Translations under genes and position numbers: made by a program
In this document: piece by piece, positions 20,587-31,761 of the stretch
Numbering within the stretch: position 1 is the stretch's first letter
Layout: each line of letters opens with the position of its first letter
NCBI GenBank assembly: GCA_027493615.1
Contig: JAOSKK010000037.1
Span: forward strand, 128,514-192,513
Source: Verrucomicrobiota bacterium
GTDB lineage: Bacteria > Verrucomicrobiota > Verrucomicrobiia > Limisphaerales > J093
Direction of reading: 5' to 3'
Length of the DNA: 64,000 nucleotides
The notes under the pieces: generated by a model
Told to the model about the DNA's origin: nothing
Database searches by the model: none
Seen by the model: the letters and a program-made list of their open reading frames with translations, nothing else

Positions 20587-21336
20587 ATGACACACGAACA
20601 CACAGGATACAAGACGGTGATGGTGGCCTCCGGCCTCGGCCTGGTGGCGGCCTCGCTCGGGGCGTTGGCCCAGGATGCGGCGGCGCCGAAGGGCTGGAAG
20701 ACCACGGCCAACCTTGCGGCCGCGATGACGCGCGGCAACAGCGACACGGTAACCGTGGCCGCCGGCCTGAACACCGAGCGCAAGTGGGAGCGGGACGAGC
20801 TCGCGTTCGGTTTGAACTACTCCTACGGCGAGGATCGCAACCGGACGACCGCCTCTTCGATCAGCGGGTTCGGGCAGTACAATCACCTGTTCACCGACCG
20901 GTTCTATGCCTACGGGCGTGTGGATGCGCTGCACGATGATCTGGCCTCGCTGGCGTACCGCGTGGCGTTCAGCCCGGGTGTGGGCTACTACGTGCTCAAG
21001 GACGAGAAGTTCACGCTGAGCGGCGAGTTCGGCCCGGGCTTCGTTCTCGAGCAATTCCACCACGAGGACCAGCGCGATTACTTCACGCTGCGGTTCGGCG
21101 AGAAGTTCGGCTGGCAGATCAGCAAGACCGCCCGGCTCTGGCAGAGCTTCGATTACTACCCGCAGGTGGACGATTTTGGGAACTACCTGATGCAGGCGGA
21201 GATCGGCATCGCGACCAAGGTCACCCAAGCCATGGACATTCGCCTGGTGGCCCAGGACACGTACCGGAGCCGGCCAGCCGAGGGACGTACCGAGAACGAC
21301 TTCAAGCTGCTCGCCGGCGTGGGTTACACCTTCTAA
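20587..21336 (+). CDS. DUF481 outer-membrane beta-barrel protein
   Basis: 249 residues, intact. A signal peptide (VMVASGLGLVAASLGALAQ) is followed by alternating amphipathic strands ending in an aromatic residue (GVGYTF), as in outer-membrane barrels. Family signatures are GWKTTANLAAAMTRGNSDT, SGFGQYNHLFTDRFYAYGRV, VGYYVLKDEKFTLSGEFGPG and NDFKLLAGVGYTF. DUF481 proteins are salt-stress-associated barrels of unknown transport role. The gene is monocistronic, with a strong hairpin downstream. The 297-bp gap upstream, shared with a divergent gene, presumably holds its promoter, but I cannot pick it out. Confidence 0.92.
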   Translation: MTHEHTGYKTVMVASGLGLVAASLGALAQDAAAPKGWKTTANLAAAMTRGNSDTVTVAAGLNTERKWERDELAFGLNYSYGEDRNRTTASSISGFGQYNHLFTDRFYAYGRVDALHDDLASLAYRVAFSPGVGYYVLKDEKFTLSGEFGPGFVLEQFHHEDQRDYFTLRFGEKFGWQISKTARLWQSFDYYPQVDDFGNYLMQAEIGIATKVTQAMDIRLVAQDTYRSRPAEGRTENDFKLLAGVGYTF

Positions 21337-21380
21337 GCCCGGAGGGCCTCGCGGGGGCCTCCCCGCGCGCCTGTTGTTGA

Positions 21381-21410
21381 ACACAGGGGACGGCTGACCG
21401 TCCCCTGTGT
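21381..21410 (+). terminator. 13-bp hairpin terminator, likely bidirectional
   Basis: ACACAGGGGACGG (21381-21393) pairs perfectly with 21398-21410 around a CTGA loop. It lies 44 bp after the DUF481 stop and 22 bp before the convergent stop of the M16 peptidase gene. The T-richness on either side is modest. Confidence 0.8.
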
Positions 21411-21432
21411 GCGTTCTTGGGGGTGCCGACGC

Positions 21433-22707
21433 TCACAGACGGCCGAGGAGGCGGCTGACCCGGGGGTGGGGTCGTTCCGGTCCTACCAGGGCTAGATTCA
21501 AGCGCTCCGGACGCAGGAAATCCCGGGCCACCGCCTGCACGCCGGCCGGGGTGACGCACGCCAGGTGCCGCTGGATGGTGGCGGGGGAGAAGAGTCGGCC
21601 GTGGCCGAGCCATTGTTCGCCCAGGGACATCATCTGGTGTTCGCTGTTCTCAAGGCTGAGCGCCATCTGGCCAATCACATAATCCCGCGCGGCGCGGAGT
21701 TCGCGGGTGCCGGGCGCGTGAGTCTGGAAGCGGCGGAGTTCGCGAAGCACCAGCTCGAGCGCGCGCTCGAGGTTGTCGGGTTCCAGGCCGGCAGTGATGA
21801 CGAGGTCGCCGGTATCCGCGAAGAAGCTCAACGCGCTGGCCACGTGGTAGGCGAGGCCGGTGTCTTCGCGGAGAGCCTGGAAGAGGTGGGAACTCATGTT
21901 CTCGCCGAGGAGCACATTGAGGAGACGGAGGGCGTAGCGGCGTTCGTCATGGCGGCAGCAGGTGCGGACGCCCAGGGCGATCTGGGTCTGTTCCCCGCGA
22001 TGGCGGGCATAGCGGACCCAGGGGCCGCCGGGGCGGATCACCACCGGGGCGAAGCTGCGGCGGGGACCGTGGGTGAAGCGCTCGGCGAGGCGGGTTGCGG
22101 CCCGCAAACAGGTGGTGCGGGAGAGCCGGCCGGCGACCGCGAGACAGATGGCCGGGGCGATATAATGGGCACGGCGGTAGCCCAGGAGGCCGGCGGGGGT
22201 GAGTCGGTCCAGGCTTTGCTCGGTGCCGGTGAGGGGACGTCCAAGAGGTTGGTCGGGCCACTGGAGCGCGTTCAGGAGCTCTTCGACGCGCAATTGGGGC
22301 TGGTCGCGGTACATGGCGACCTCCTCCTTGATGACCTCGCGTTCCTTGCCGAAATCCTCGGGGTCGAACCGCGAATGGAGCAGCATATCGGCCAGCACAT
22401 CGAGGACGTCGGTGAAATGGTCGTGCGGGGCCTTCGCGTAGAAGCAGGTGGTCTCTTCGGCAGTGAAGGCGTTCAGGTAGCCTCCCAGGCTTTCAACGGC
22501 CTGCGAAATCGCGCGGGCCGAGCGCCGGCGCGTGCCCTTGAACAGCATGTGCTCGATGAAATGAGACGCGCCGTTGAGGTCGGCGCTCTCGTAGCGGCCG
22601 CCCACGGCGACCCAGAGGCCGACGCTGACACTGGTCATGTCGGGCATGGTCGCCAGCACCAGCGTCAGGCCGCTCGGGAAGGGGTGGACTTCGAACCGTG
22701 TCTTCAT
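21433..22707 (-). CDS. M16 family zinc metallopeptidase
   Basis: 424 residues, intact. The inverted zinc-binding motif HFIEH (GASHFIEHMLFKGT) with the downstream Glu region (EETTCFYAKAPHDHFTDVLDVLADM) marks the active N-terminal half. The C-terminal half has the family R/Y element (LFQALREDTGLAYHVASALSFF). This resembles YmxG-type processing peptidases. There is no signal peptide, so it is probably cytoplasmic. The LOG-family gene starts upstream and ends 25 bp before this start, so the two are likely co-transcribed. Confidence 0.94.
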   Translation of the reverse strand: MKTRFEVHPFPSGLTLVLATMPDMTSVSVGLWVAVGGRYESADLNGASHFIEHMLFKGTRRRSARAISQAVESLGGYLNAFTAEETTCFYAKAPHDHFTDVLDVLADMLLHSRFDPEDFGKEREVIKEEVAMYRDQPQLRVEELLNALQWPDQPLGRPLTGTEQSLDRLTPAGLLGYRRAHYIAPAICLAVAGRLSRTTCLRAATRLAERFTHGPRRSFAPVVIRPGGPWVRYARHRGEQTQIALGVRTCCRHDERRYALRLLNVLLGENMSSHLFQALREDTGLAYHVASALSFFADTGDLVITAGLEPDNLERALELVLRELRRFQTHAPGTRELRAARDYVIGQMALSLENSEHQMMSLGEQWLGHGRLFSPATIQRHLACVTPAGVQAVARDFLRPERLNLALVGPERPHPRVSRLLGRL

Positions 22708-22732
22708 GGGGGGCGCCGTGCCGCACGTCCAA

Positions 22733-23419
22733 TCAGGCGAAGGCCTTGGCCACGGCCGCCGGCGGTCCGACGCGGCGCAGATAATCGAGCAGCACGCCGG
22801 CCGCAGCGTCGGCATCGTCGACGAGCGTCACCAGTTTGAGGTCGTCGGGGCTGATGAACCCTCCGGCCAGCACGGTGTGACGCAGCCAGCGCAGCAGCCC
22901 GGTCCAGTAGGCCTTCCCGATCAGCACCAACGGGAACTCCTGGATCTTCTGGGTCTGGACCAGTGTGATGAGCTCGAAGAATTCGTCCAGGGTGCCGAAC
23001 CCGCCCGGGAGAAAAACGAACCCCATGCTGTACTTCACGAAGCACACCTTGCGCGCAAAGAAGTAGCGGAAGTGCAGCGGCACCGTGGCGTACGGATTGC
23101 CCTTCTGCTCCAGGGGCAGGCTGATGTTCAGGCCCACCGAGGGCGCGTTGCCGGCGGCGGCGCCCTTGTTGGCCGCCTCCATGATCCCGGGGCCCCCGCC
23201 CGTGATCACCGCCAGACCATGCCGGGCCAGGGTGTGGGCCAACTGCTCGGCCACGGCATAATACGGGTCTTCGGGCGGGGTGCGCGCCGATCCGAAGATG
23301 GTCACCGCCGGACTGATCGGGGCCATGGTCTCGAAGGAGTCCACGAACTCGGACATGATGCGGAAGATGCGCCAGGGATCCTCCTGGATGAAGTTTGCGG
23401 CGGGACGTTCACTCGTCAT
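22733..23419 (-). CDS. LOG family protein (TIGR00730 / nucleotide 5'-monophosphate phosphoribohydrolase type)
   Basis: 228 residues, intact. It has both family motifs, VITGGGPGIMEAANKGA and VFLPGGFGTLDEFFELITL, with catalytic Arg and Glu in place. LOG proteins cleave N6-substituted AMP (cytokinin activation) or act more generally on nucleoside monophosphates. In most bacteria the true substrate is unknown. ATG at 23419 precedes the normal N-terminal helix. It lies divergent to uvrA across a 273-bp gap in which I see no further gene or clear operator. Confidence 0.93.
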   Translation of the reverse strand: MTSERPAANFIQEDPWRIFRIMSEFVDSFETMAPISPAVTIFGSARTPPEDPYYAVAEQLAHTLARHGLAVITGGGPGIMEAANKGAAAGNAPSVGLNISLPLEQKGNPYATVPLHFRYFFARKVCFVKYSMGFVFLPGGFGTLDEFFELITLVQTQKIQEFPLVLIGKAYWTGLLRWLRHTVLAGGFISPDDLKLVTLVDDADAAAGVLLDYLRRVGPPAAVAKAFA

Positions 23420-23692
23420 GGCCGCCAAGATAGGGGGGTGCCGGAGAGGTGACAAGCCGCGCCGGCGTCCGTGCCGACGGCGAGACCCTCGCGGCACAGG
23501 CCCGCAAGGAAGCGCCGATCTGCCGGCCCGACCGCGTGACTGTGGCCGGGTCGCGTTTCCCGGATTGACGACGGCGCGCGGTCGAATCAGCGTCCGCCTC
23601 AGCGCGGCGCCGGCCCGGGGCGGGTCCGGTCCTGAAGGCACGGTCTGGACGGTCGCCCGGGAGCCGCCGCTTCGGGACTTCCTGGGGCACCG

Positions 23693-26667
23693 ATGGCAAA
23701 GGATTTCATCCGGATTGGCGGGGCACGGGTTCACAATCTCAAGAACCTGTCGCTGACCCTGCCGCGGGACCGGCTGGTGGTCCTGACGGGGGTGAGCGGC
23801 TCGGGCAAGTCCTCGCTGGCTTTTGACACGCTGTTCGCCGAGGGCCAGCGCAAGTACATGGAGTCGCTCTCGGCCTATGCGCGGCAGTTTCTCGACCAGA
23901 TGGAGAAGCCGGACGTGGACTTCATCGAAGGCCTGTCCCCGGCGATTGCCATCGAGCAACGCAGTGCCGGTGCCAACCCGCGTTCGCTCATCGCCACGAC
24001 GACCGAGATTTACGATCACTTGCGCCTCCTCTACGCGCACTTGGGCCAGCCCCACTGCCCGGTGACCGGGCAGCCCATCACCTCCCAAACCACACGGGAG
24101 ATTGCCGACCGGCTCCTGGCACTGCCGCCCCGGACGCGGGTGATGCTGCTCGCCCCGGTGATCCGGGATCAGCGCGGGGAGTTTCGCGACGTGCTCGAGC
24201 GGCTCGGCCGCGAAGGGTTTGTGCGCGCCCGGGTGGACGGGCAGATCGTCGAGCTCTCCGGCCCGTTGCGCCCGCGGCTCGACGCCAAACAGCTCCACAG
24301 CATCGACGCCGTCGTGGATCGGCTGGTGATCGATCCGGGTGTGCGCGCCCGGCTGACGGACTCGCTGGAGACGGCGTTGAAATGGGGCGATGGGCTGGTG
24401 CGGGTGTTGAGTCAACCTCCCGGGGAACCGGCGCGCGCCGCGGGCGCGTTGAGCCGGTTGGGGGGACCGAGGGCCGTGACGCCGGGGGCGGCGCCTGGGC
24501 CGAGGCTCTGCACTCGACCCGCCGCTATTCCCCTGCCACCGGGCAGAGTTATGAAACGCCCACGCCGAAGCACTTCTCCTTCAACTCACCCCAGGGCGCC
24601 TGTCCGGCATGCCATGGGCTGGGGCAAACCCCGGTGTTCGACGAGACGCTCGTGGTGCCGGACCCGGACAAGTCGCTGGGCCAGGGGGCCATTGCGCCCT
24701 GGCGTCGGGGCGGCAAGCGCATGGTGGCATACTACCAGGGCCTGCTGCGGAGCGTGGCGGCGCATGCGGGGATCGACTGGGAGACGCCGTTCAAGCGGCT
24801 GAGCCCGGAGGCGCGGCATCTGGTGCTGCACGGCTCGGGTGACACGGCGATCGAGTTCCACTTGGGGCCCGCGGGTCAGGCGAGCGCCGTGCGCCGGCCC
24901 TTCGAAGGCGTGCTGCCCCACCTGCAACGCCTTTACCGGGAGAGCGAGAGCGAATTCACGCGCCACCGGCTGCAAGCCTTCATGGCGCTTCAACCGTGCC
25001 CCACCTGCCGGGGGCGGCGACTCAAGCCGGAGATCCTGGCGGTGACGCTGGGCGGGCCCACCGTGGCGACCCGGTCCGACGGCGATCCGCTGCCTCCGCT
25101 TCCGGGTTTGTCGATCATGGAGCTGTGTGCGTTGTCGGTGGACGCAGCCGATGCGTTCCTGGCCGGGCTGGAGTGGAGCGAGGGGCAGCGGAAGATTGCG
25201 GGCGAGATCATCCGCGAGATCCGGGCCCGGCTGGGGTTCCTGCGCCAGGTGGGACTGGGTTACCTCACGCTCGACCGCGAAAGTGGCACGCTGAGCGGCG
25301 GCGAGGCACAGCGCATCCGCCTGGCGACCCAGATCGGGGCCGGACTGGTGGGGGTCCTCTACATCCTGGACGAGCCGAGCATCGGGTTGCACCAGCGGGA
25401 CAATGAGCGTCTCCTGCAGACCCTGGAGCACCTCCGTGACCTGGGGAATTCGGTCCTCGTCGTCGAGCACGATGAGGAGACGATCCGCCGCGCGGATTAC
25501 GTGGTGGATCTCGGGCCCGGTGCCGGCGTGCACGGCGGCGAAGTGGTCGCGGCCGGCCCGGTGGCGGAGATCGTCACCAACCCTCGTTCCCTGACCGGGC
25601 AGTACCTGAGCGGGGAACGGTCCGTGACCGCGCCGGCGCCCCGGCTCAAGACCCTGGGCGACCGCGGCTGGCTCGAGGTGCTCGGGGCGCGGGAGAACAA
25701 CCTCAAGAACCTCCATGTGCGTTTTCCGCTGGGGGCCTTGACCTGCGTGACCGGGGTCAGCGGCTCGGGCAAGAGCACGCTGGTGGACGACATCCTGCGG
25801 CGCGCCCTGGCCCGCCGGCTGTACGGCGCGAGCGAACGGCCGGGGGCGCACGACGGGCTGGCAGGGATCGAATCGTTGGGCCGGCTGGTGGTGATCGACC
25901 AGACGCCCATCGGCCGCACTCCGCGCAGCAACCCCGCCACTTACACCGGGCTCTTTCATGGCATCCGGGAGTTGTTCGCCCGGCTGCCAGCCGCGCGGGT
26001 GCGCGGCTACGACGCCGGACGCTTCAGCTTCAATGTGCGGAGTGGCCGCTGTGAGCAGTGCGAAGGCGACGGGTTGCGGAAGATCGAGATGAGTTTCCTG
26101 CCGCCGGTCTACGTCACCTGCGAGGCCTGTGGGGGGCGACGCTACAACCGGGAGACCCTCGAGATCACGTACAAGGGCTTGAACATTGCGGACGTGCTGG
26201 ACCTGACCGTGGACGAGGCCGTCAACTTCTTCCGGGCCGTGCCGGCGGTGCACGACCCGTGTCTGGTGCTGGCGGAAGTGGGGTTGGGCTACCTGCGCTT
26301 GGGGCAAGCCGGCACGACCCTCAGCGGCGGGGAGGCGCAGCGGCTCAAGCTGGCCACCGAGTTGAGCAAGCGCCCGCTGGGCCATACGCTCTACCTGCTG
26401 GACGAGCCCACGACCGGCCTGCACTTTCACGACGTGGCGAAGCTGCTGGAAGTGCTGTTCAAGTTGCGGGTCGCCGGCAACACTCTGATCGTGATCGAAC
26501 ACAACCTCGACGTCATCCGCGCGGCGGACTGGGTGATTGACCTGGGTCCGGAAGGCGGAGCGGGCGGCGGTGCGATTGTGGCCGTGGGCCGGCCGGAGGA
26601 CGTGGCGGCGTGTCAGGCCAGCCACACCGGCCGGTATTTACGCCAGCCCCGGCGGGCCGCCGCCTGA
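23693..26667 (+). CDS. uvrA: excinuclease ABC subunit A
   Basis: About 991 residues after one repair at 24460-24465 (six G, seven needed), which joins GALSRLGG to TEGRDAGGGAWAEALHSTRRY. UvrA is the damage-sensing ATPase of nucleotide excision repair. Both ABC cassettes are complete: Walker A GVSGSGKSSLAFDTL and GVSGSGKSTLVDDIL, signature LSGGEAQRIRLATQIG and LSGGEAQRLKLATELS, Walker B VLYILDEPSIGLHQRDN and LYLLDEPTTGLH. Zinc-binding Cys pairs CPACHG/CPTCRG and CEQCEG/CEACGG are present. An intact gene is expected in a living cell, so this break strongly suggests sequence error. Confidence 0.97.
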
Positions 26668-26691
26668 CCGGCCCCGAAGCGTGTTTGGCCC

Positions 26692-29462
26692 GTGTCCATG
26701 CTGACAAAGCCCTGCCGTGGTGGAAGGTCCGAAGCCGGGTGGCTGACAGGGTTCGGTCGCCGGTGCGGCTGGTGGCTGCTGCTGGTGCTGGTGCTGGTGC
26801 TGGGCACCCTGTCCCTCCGCGCGCAACCGGCTGAGGAGCGGGCCTTCACCGCCCTGACCAAGATGTTCGAGGACGGGCTCTATGAGTTCGCGGCTCGGGA
26901 CGCCGCAGAGTTTGCGGCGCGGTTTCCGGAATCCCCCCGGCGGGCCGAAGCCGGGCTGCTCCAGGCGCAAGCGCTGCTCGAGTTGGGGCGATTCGAAGAG
27001 GCGCTTGCGCGGTTGGGGAACACGCCGTGGCGGCGGGCGACCGAGCGGACGAATTCGCGTTCTGGCAAGGCCGAGGCGCGGTTGCGGCAGGGCGATCCGG
27101 TGGGGGCGGCGCAGGCGTTCACCCAGTTCCTCGAGACCTTCCCCGCATCGCCGCGCCGCCTCGAGGCGGCGGTCCAGCAGGCCCGGGCGCTTTACCGGCT
27201 CGGAGACCTGGCCACCGCCAGTGCGTACCTGCGGGATCCCGCGGGCGCCTTCCAAACGGCGGCGCGGGCGAACCCGACGCATCCGTGGGCACAACAGGGC
27301 TGGCTGCTGTCGGCCGAACTGCTCCTCGGGCTGAACGATCTTGCGGCGGCCGAGGCCGCGCTGGCCCAGATGGCGGAAGCCCCGCTGTCGCCACCCGCCG
27401 CGTGGGAGCGCCAGCTCCTCCTGGCCCGCGTCCACCTGGTGGCGGCGCGTTTGCCCGAAGCGCTCGGGTGCACAACCAACCTCTGGAACAGCACGACCAA
27501 CCTCATCTCGCGCGAGCTCCTGGCCGAGGCGGCGGCGCTCCAGGGCAGTCTTTTCGAGGCGCTGCAGCAGACCGACGCCGCGCTGCAGGCATACGAGCGC
27601 AACCTCGGCACCAACGTGCCCTCCACCCAACGTCGATTCGCCCTCGAGAAGGTCGTCGGTCTGAGCCGGCAACAGGGTCCGAACGCTGCGGCGCAACGCC
27701 TGCAGGCTTTCATCGACCGGCTGCCGCAGGACGAGTTGCTGGACCTGGCCCGTTTCGCCCTGGGTGAGGCGCGCCTCGCCGAGTACCACCGGCTGCTCGC
27801 GGCACCCGCGCCGGTGCCGCCGGAGGCCCTCGCCGCCCGCACCAACGCCCTGGCCCAGGCCCGGACCCAGTTCGAGTGGGTGCTCGCCAACCGGCCCGAA
27901 AGCCCGCTGGCGGGCCGCGCCGAGCTCAACCGCGGCTGGTGCCTCTGGGAGGAGGGCGGTGCCCGGCTGACCGAGGCCCTGACCGCGTTTCGCGCCGCCG
28001 CAGGCCGCCTGGCACCCTCGACCGACCAGGCCAACGCCCGCTTCAAGTGGGCGGATTGCCAGGCACGGACCGGCGACCTGGCGGGGGCCCTCACCAACTA
28101 CTGGCTGGTGGCCACCAACCATCTGGAGGCGCGGATTCCGGACACGCTCCGGAGCGAGGCGCTGTTCCAGGTCGTGCGCACCAGTCTTCAGGCCGGCGAA
28201 CTCGGCATGGCGGCGGCCGCGGTCCAGCGGTTGGCGCAGCAGGAAGGCGGGGGTGAACTGGCCCAGAGCGCCGAACTGCTCCTGGCCCGCGCCTTCAGCC
28301 AGCGCGGTCAACCCGAACCCGCCCGCGCGCAGTACGAGGCGTTCCTCCAGCGCTACACGAATTCGACGCTCATCCCTGATGTGCGCCTGGCCATCGCCCG
28401 GACGTTCGAGCAACGCGGCGATTTCGGCGCCGCCCTCGCCAGCTACGCCAGTTGGCTGTCCCAATACACCAACACGCCCGGCGTCTCCACCAGTCTCGTG
28501 GCCCAGGCGGTCTTTGACCACGCGCGCCTCAGCTTTCGCACGCGTCCGGACGCAGCAGCGGGTGGGGCTGCTGACCAACTTCGTGGTCCGGTTCCCGGGT
28601 CACTCGAACGCCTCCGCTGGCGCAGTACCTGGTGGCCGACCATGCCCTGGCTGAAGGCGACTTCGCCCGGGCGGAACTGCTTTTCCGAGATCGCCTCCTG
28701 GCCCCGGCAAACTTCCCTCCCGGCGAGGAGCTTCCCTACCGCGCCCGGCTCATGGCCGGCAAGGCGGCGGTGTTCCGCTCGAGCTGGCCCAACGCCCGCG
28801 AGCACTTCGACTGGATCATCACCAACGGCCCCCTGCATGTCGTCTCTTCCCCGCTCCCGGTCCCGGTGGTGGCGGAGGCTTACGTGGCGCGCGGCGACCT
28901 GTTCCTGCTCGAGCCGGGCGATCGCGCCGCGAATCCGCTGTCCCGCTATGAGGACGCGCTCACCGCCTTCGCCAAGGTGGCCGAGCGCTTCCCCACCAGC
29001 GAGTGGGCGCCCCGCGCTTGGGGGAGAATCGGCGATTGTCATCTTCAGCTCGCCACCCAGGACCCGAAACGCTACGACGCCGCGGCCGAAGCCTATGGCA
29101 AGGTCATGGAATCCCCGGCCGACCCTGCTCTCCGCAGCATGGCCGAGGTGGCGCTCGGTCTCGTCCGCGAGAAGCAGGCCGCCTTGAAGCCCGAGAACGA
29201 GCAGGCGCCGCTCCTCGAGACCGCAATGGCGCATTACCTGAACGTCTTTTACGAGAAGAACCTTCGCGCCGGTGAACTGCCCGACCCGAGCTGGCTCAAG
29301 GAGGCCGGCCTGGGCGCCGTCAAGCTGGCCGAATCGCTCCGACGCTGGGACATCGCCCTCGGCTTGTATCAGCGGCTGGCCACGGAATTGCCCCCGCTGC
29401 GCGCCCGGTTCGAGAAGCGCATCGCCGAGCTGCGCCCGCTCGCCGCGACCCCCGCGCCTTGA
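26692..29462 (+). CDS. large secreted/membrane-anchored TPR protein
   Basis: About 920 residues. One N-terminal hydrophobic segment (WWLLLVLVLVLGTLSLRAQ) is followed by continuous TPR-like helical pairs: FEDGLYEFAARDAAEFAARF, AEAGLLQAQALLELGRFEEA, ARAQYEAFLQRYTNSTLIPD, YEDALTAFAKVAERFPTSEWA. This is similar to YbgF/BamD-type scaffold proteins. The frame changes twice between about 28545 and 28625. The true reading is about RTRPDAQQRVGLLTNFVVRF, then AQYLVADHALAEGDFARAEL. The start is GTG 26692 or ATG 26698. It lies 24 bp after uvrA on the same strand. No enzymatic motif is seen. Confidence 0.85.
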
Positions 29463-29637
29463 GGCGGGACGCTCCCCGTGAACCGGAAGGCAGAGGACCG
29501 AAGGCAGCTCGCTGGAGGGGCATCCATCCCGATCGGCTCAGGGTCCCTGACCCAGGGGTGCGCGCTTTGCTCGAACGGCGATGCCCGCGAACCACGCAAA
29601 CGCACGTGCCGCCCTGCCCGGACGCCGGTGCCGGTCT

Positions 29638-31622
29638 TCAGTTCCCCGACGCCGGTTGAGTGCCCTCCGCACGGCGGAGCTGGAAAGGCGCGCTATGGAC
29701 CACGCCCAGAACGAGTGCCGAGAAGCGATGGTCGCCCGCCTTGAGGGCGTCAACCACCTCGTCCACCGCGCAGCGGTCGTAGTACTCGAGGCCCCGACCG
29801 AGGGCATAGGTCAGCAGCTTCGTGGCAAGGCACCGCACGAACGCTTCCCGTTTCACGGTCAGTAACACCCGCTTGAGCTCCACAGGTCCGCAGAAACGTC
29901 TCGCCGCTGGCCAGCGCGCCCGCCGCGTCAATCGCGTGCTCGCCGTCCCGGTCGCGCCAGGCCCCGATGCCGTCGAAATTCTCGAAGCCAAACCCGATGG
30001 GATCCATCAGCGCATGGCAGGAGGCACACATCGGGTCCGCACGGTGCTGTTCCATCCGTTCGCGCAGCGTGCCGCTCAGCCGGGCGTTGGCGGATTCCTC
30101 GAGCTCCGGCACGCCCGGCGGAGGCGGGGGAGGAGGTTCACCCAGCAGGTTGTCGAGCACCCACTTGCCCCGCTTGACCGGCGAAGTGCGGGTCGGGTTC
30201 GACGTCAGCGTCAGGAAGCTGCCTTGCGTCAGCACGCCACCGCGGGCGGTGCCGGCCAGACTCACCCGGCGGAACGCGTCGCCCTCGATTCCGTCGAGTC
30301 CGTAGTGTCGGGCCAGACGCGCGTTGACGTAGGTCCAGTCAGCGTCCAGGAACTCGAGCACGCTCCGGTCCTCGCGGAGGATGGTGTGCACGAACAACTC
30401 CGTCTCGCGTCGCATGGCCTCCCGCAGGGGCTCGTCGAACTCCGGGTACGTGCGCCGGTCGGGCGTCACCACGGCGAGGGTGTGGAACTGAAGCCACTGT
30501 CCGGCGAAGTGCTCCACCAGCGCGTCGGCTCGCGGATCCGCCAGGAGCCGGCGGACCTGTGCCTCAAGATTACGCCGCAACTCCCCGCGTTCCGCCAGCG
30601 CGAGCAGGGCTTCGTCCGGCAGCGTGCTCCACAAGAAGTACGAGAGCCGGGAGGCGAGCACGAACTCGTCCACCGGCTGCACCGATCCCGCCTCGACGTC
30701 CGTTTCCGGGGCGGCCTCGCGGAAGAGGAAGTGCGGGGGAAACGAGCACCGCGGCCAGCGCGACCCGCACGCTGGCCGTGAAGGATTCGCCGTCCGCGCG
30801 TGCCATCTCGTAGAAACGCATCAGCCCGGCGATCTCCTCGGCAGTGACTGGCCGGCGATAGGCCCGGCGGGCAAACGCCCCCAGGATCTCGCCCGCACAC
30901 GCCCGCCAGGCTTCCGGCGTGTCGGCCGCCGGTTCGGTGAAGAAGATGCGGCGATGGCCGGGGGGAACCTCCGCGGGAAGCGGGAAAGCGGTCACGACCG
31001 CCGCGTCCAGCACGCGTTCCGCCGCGGCGAGGTACCGCTCGAAGAGCACGGGCGAAAGCGACAGGACGTCGCCGATGTTGTCGAAACCGTAGCCGACATC
31101 ATCCATCGGGAAGTCATCGGCCGGGCGCAGGTCCACACCCGTCAGGTCGCGCACCGTGTAATTGTACTCGGTCCGGTTGAGCCGCCGCAGCGTCACCCGC
31201 CCCGGGTCCGGCCGCGTACAGTCCACCCAGAACAGCTCGTGCCGGAGCCACGCGACGGCCCGCGCGCGTTCGGCGGTCGAGGGTTGCGGCCTGTTCGCCG
31301 GCGGCATCAGGCCCTGTTCGAGGTTCTGAAGCACGGCCTCGAAGACGCGGCGATGGCTCCGCACCGACTCCGCCTCGGGATATTGGCGGAGATCCAGCCC
31401 GGCGCGGCGGCGGTCGCCGTGGCAGTCAAAACAGTGGGTCGCGAAGAGCGATTGCACCTCCTGGAGATACCGTGCCGGGTCGCTGCGCCCCGACGAGGCC
31501 GTCGTCCCGGTGTCGTCTGCGGCCGACACGGGCGCGCCCCCGCCGGCCCAGCCGCCCAGGAGGACGCCGGCACACCACGCACGCCAGACCCGCGTCGCGC
31601 CGCCTTCCAGACTGATGAACAT
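29638..31622 (-). CDS. DUF1587/1592/1588/1585-type planctomycetal cytochrome protein
   Basis: About 660 residues after repairs at 30735-30739 (five G, four needed) and near 29900. A signal segment (AWCAGVLLGGWAGGGAPVSAA) is followed by an N-terminal PSD1-type haem motif (FATHCFDCHGDRRRAGLDLR) and then the domain series DUF1587 (RRLNRTEYNYTVRDLTGVD), DUF1595, DUF1592 (EFVLASRLSYFLWSTLPDEAL), DUF1588 (RGGVLTQGSFLTLTSNPTRT) with a second haem motif ADPMCASCHALMDPIGFGFE, and DUF1585 at the C-terminus (LLTYALGRGLEYYDRCAVD). These periplasmic cytochrome-like proteins are abundant in Planctomycetota and Verrucomicrobiota and usually pair with a DUF1552 gene, which is not next to this one. Confidence 0.9.
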
Positions 31623-31761
31623 GACCGGTGAAGATAGGGAAGCCGCCCGCGACCGCAACCGGGTTTCGGACGCCGCTGGACCCGGTGCGGCCAGGCGCGC
31701 CGACGCCGGGGTGAGCTCCCGGCTTGCCTCCGGGTCGTGGACCGCGCCATCGTCGCGCCCC

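Noticed and set aside
24586-26625. Long open frame (679 codons) on the minus strand opposite uvrA
   Set aside because: It mirrors the high-GC third positions of uvrA, has no recognisable domain, and uvrA itself is certain.
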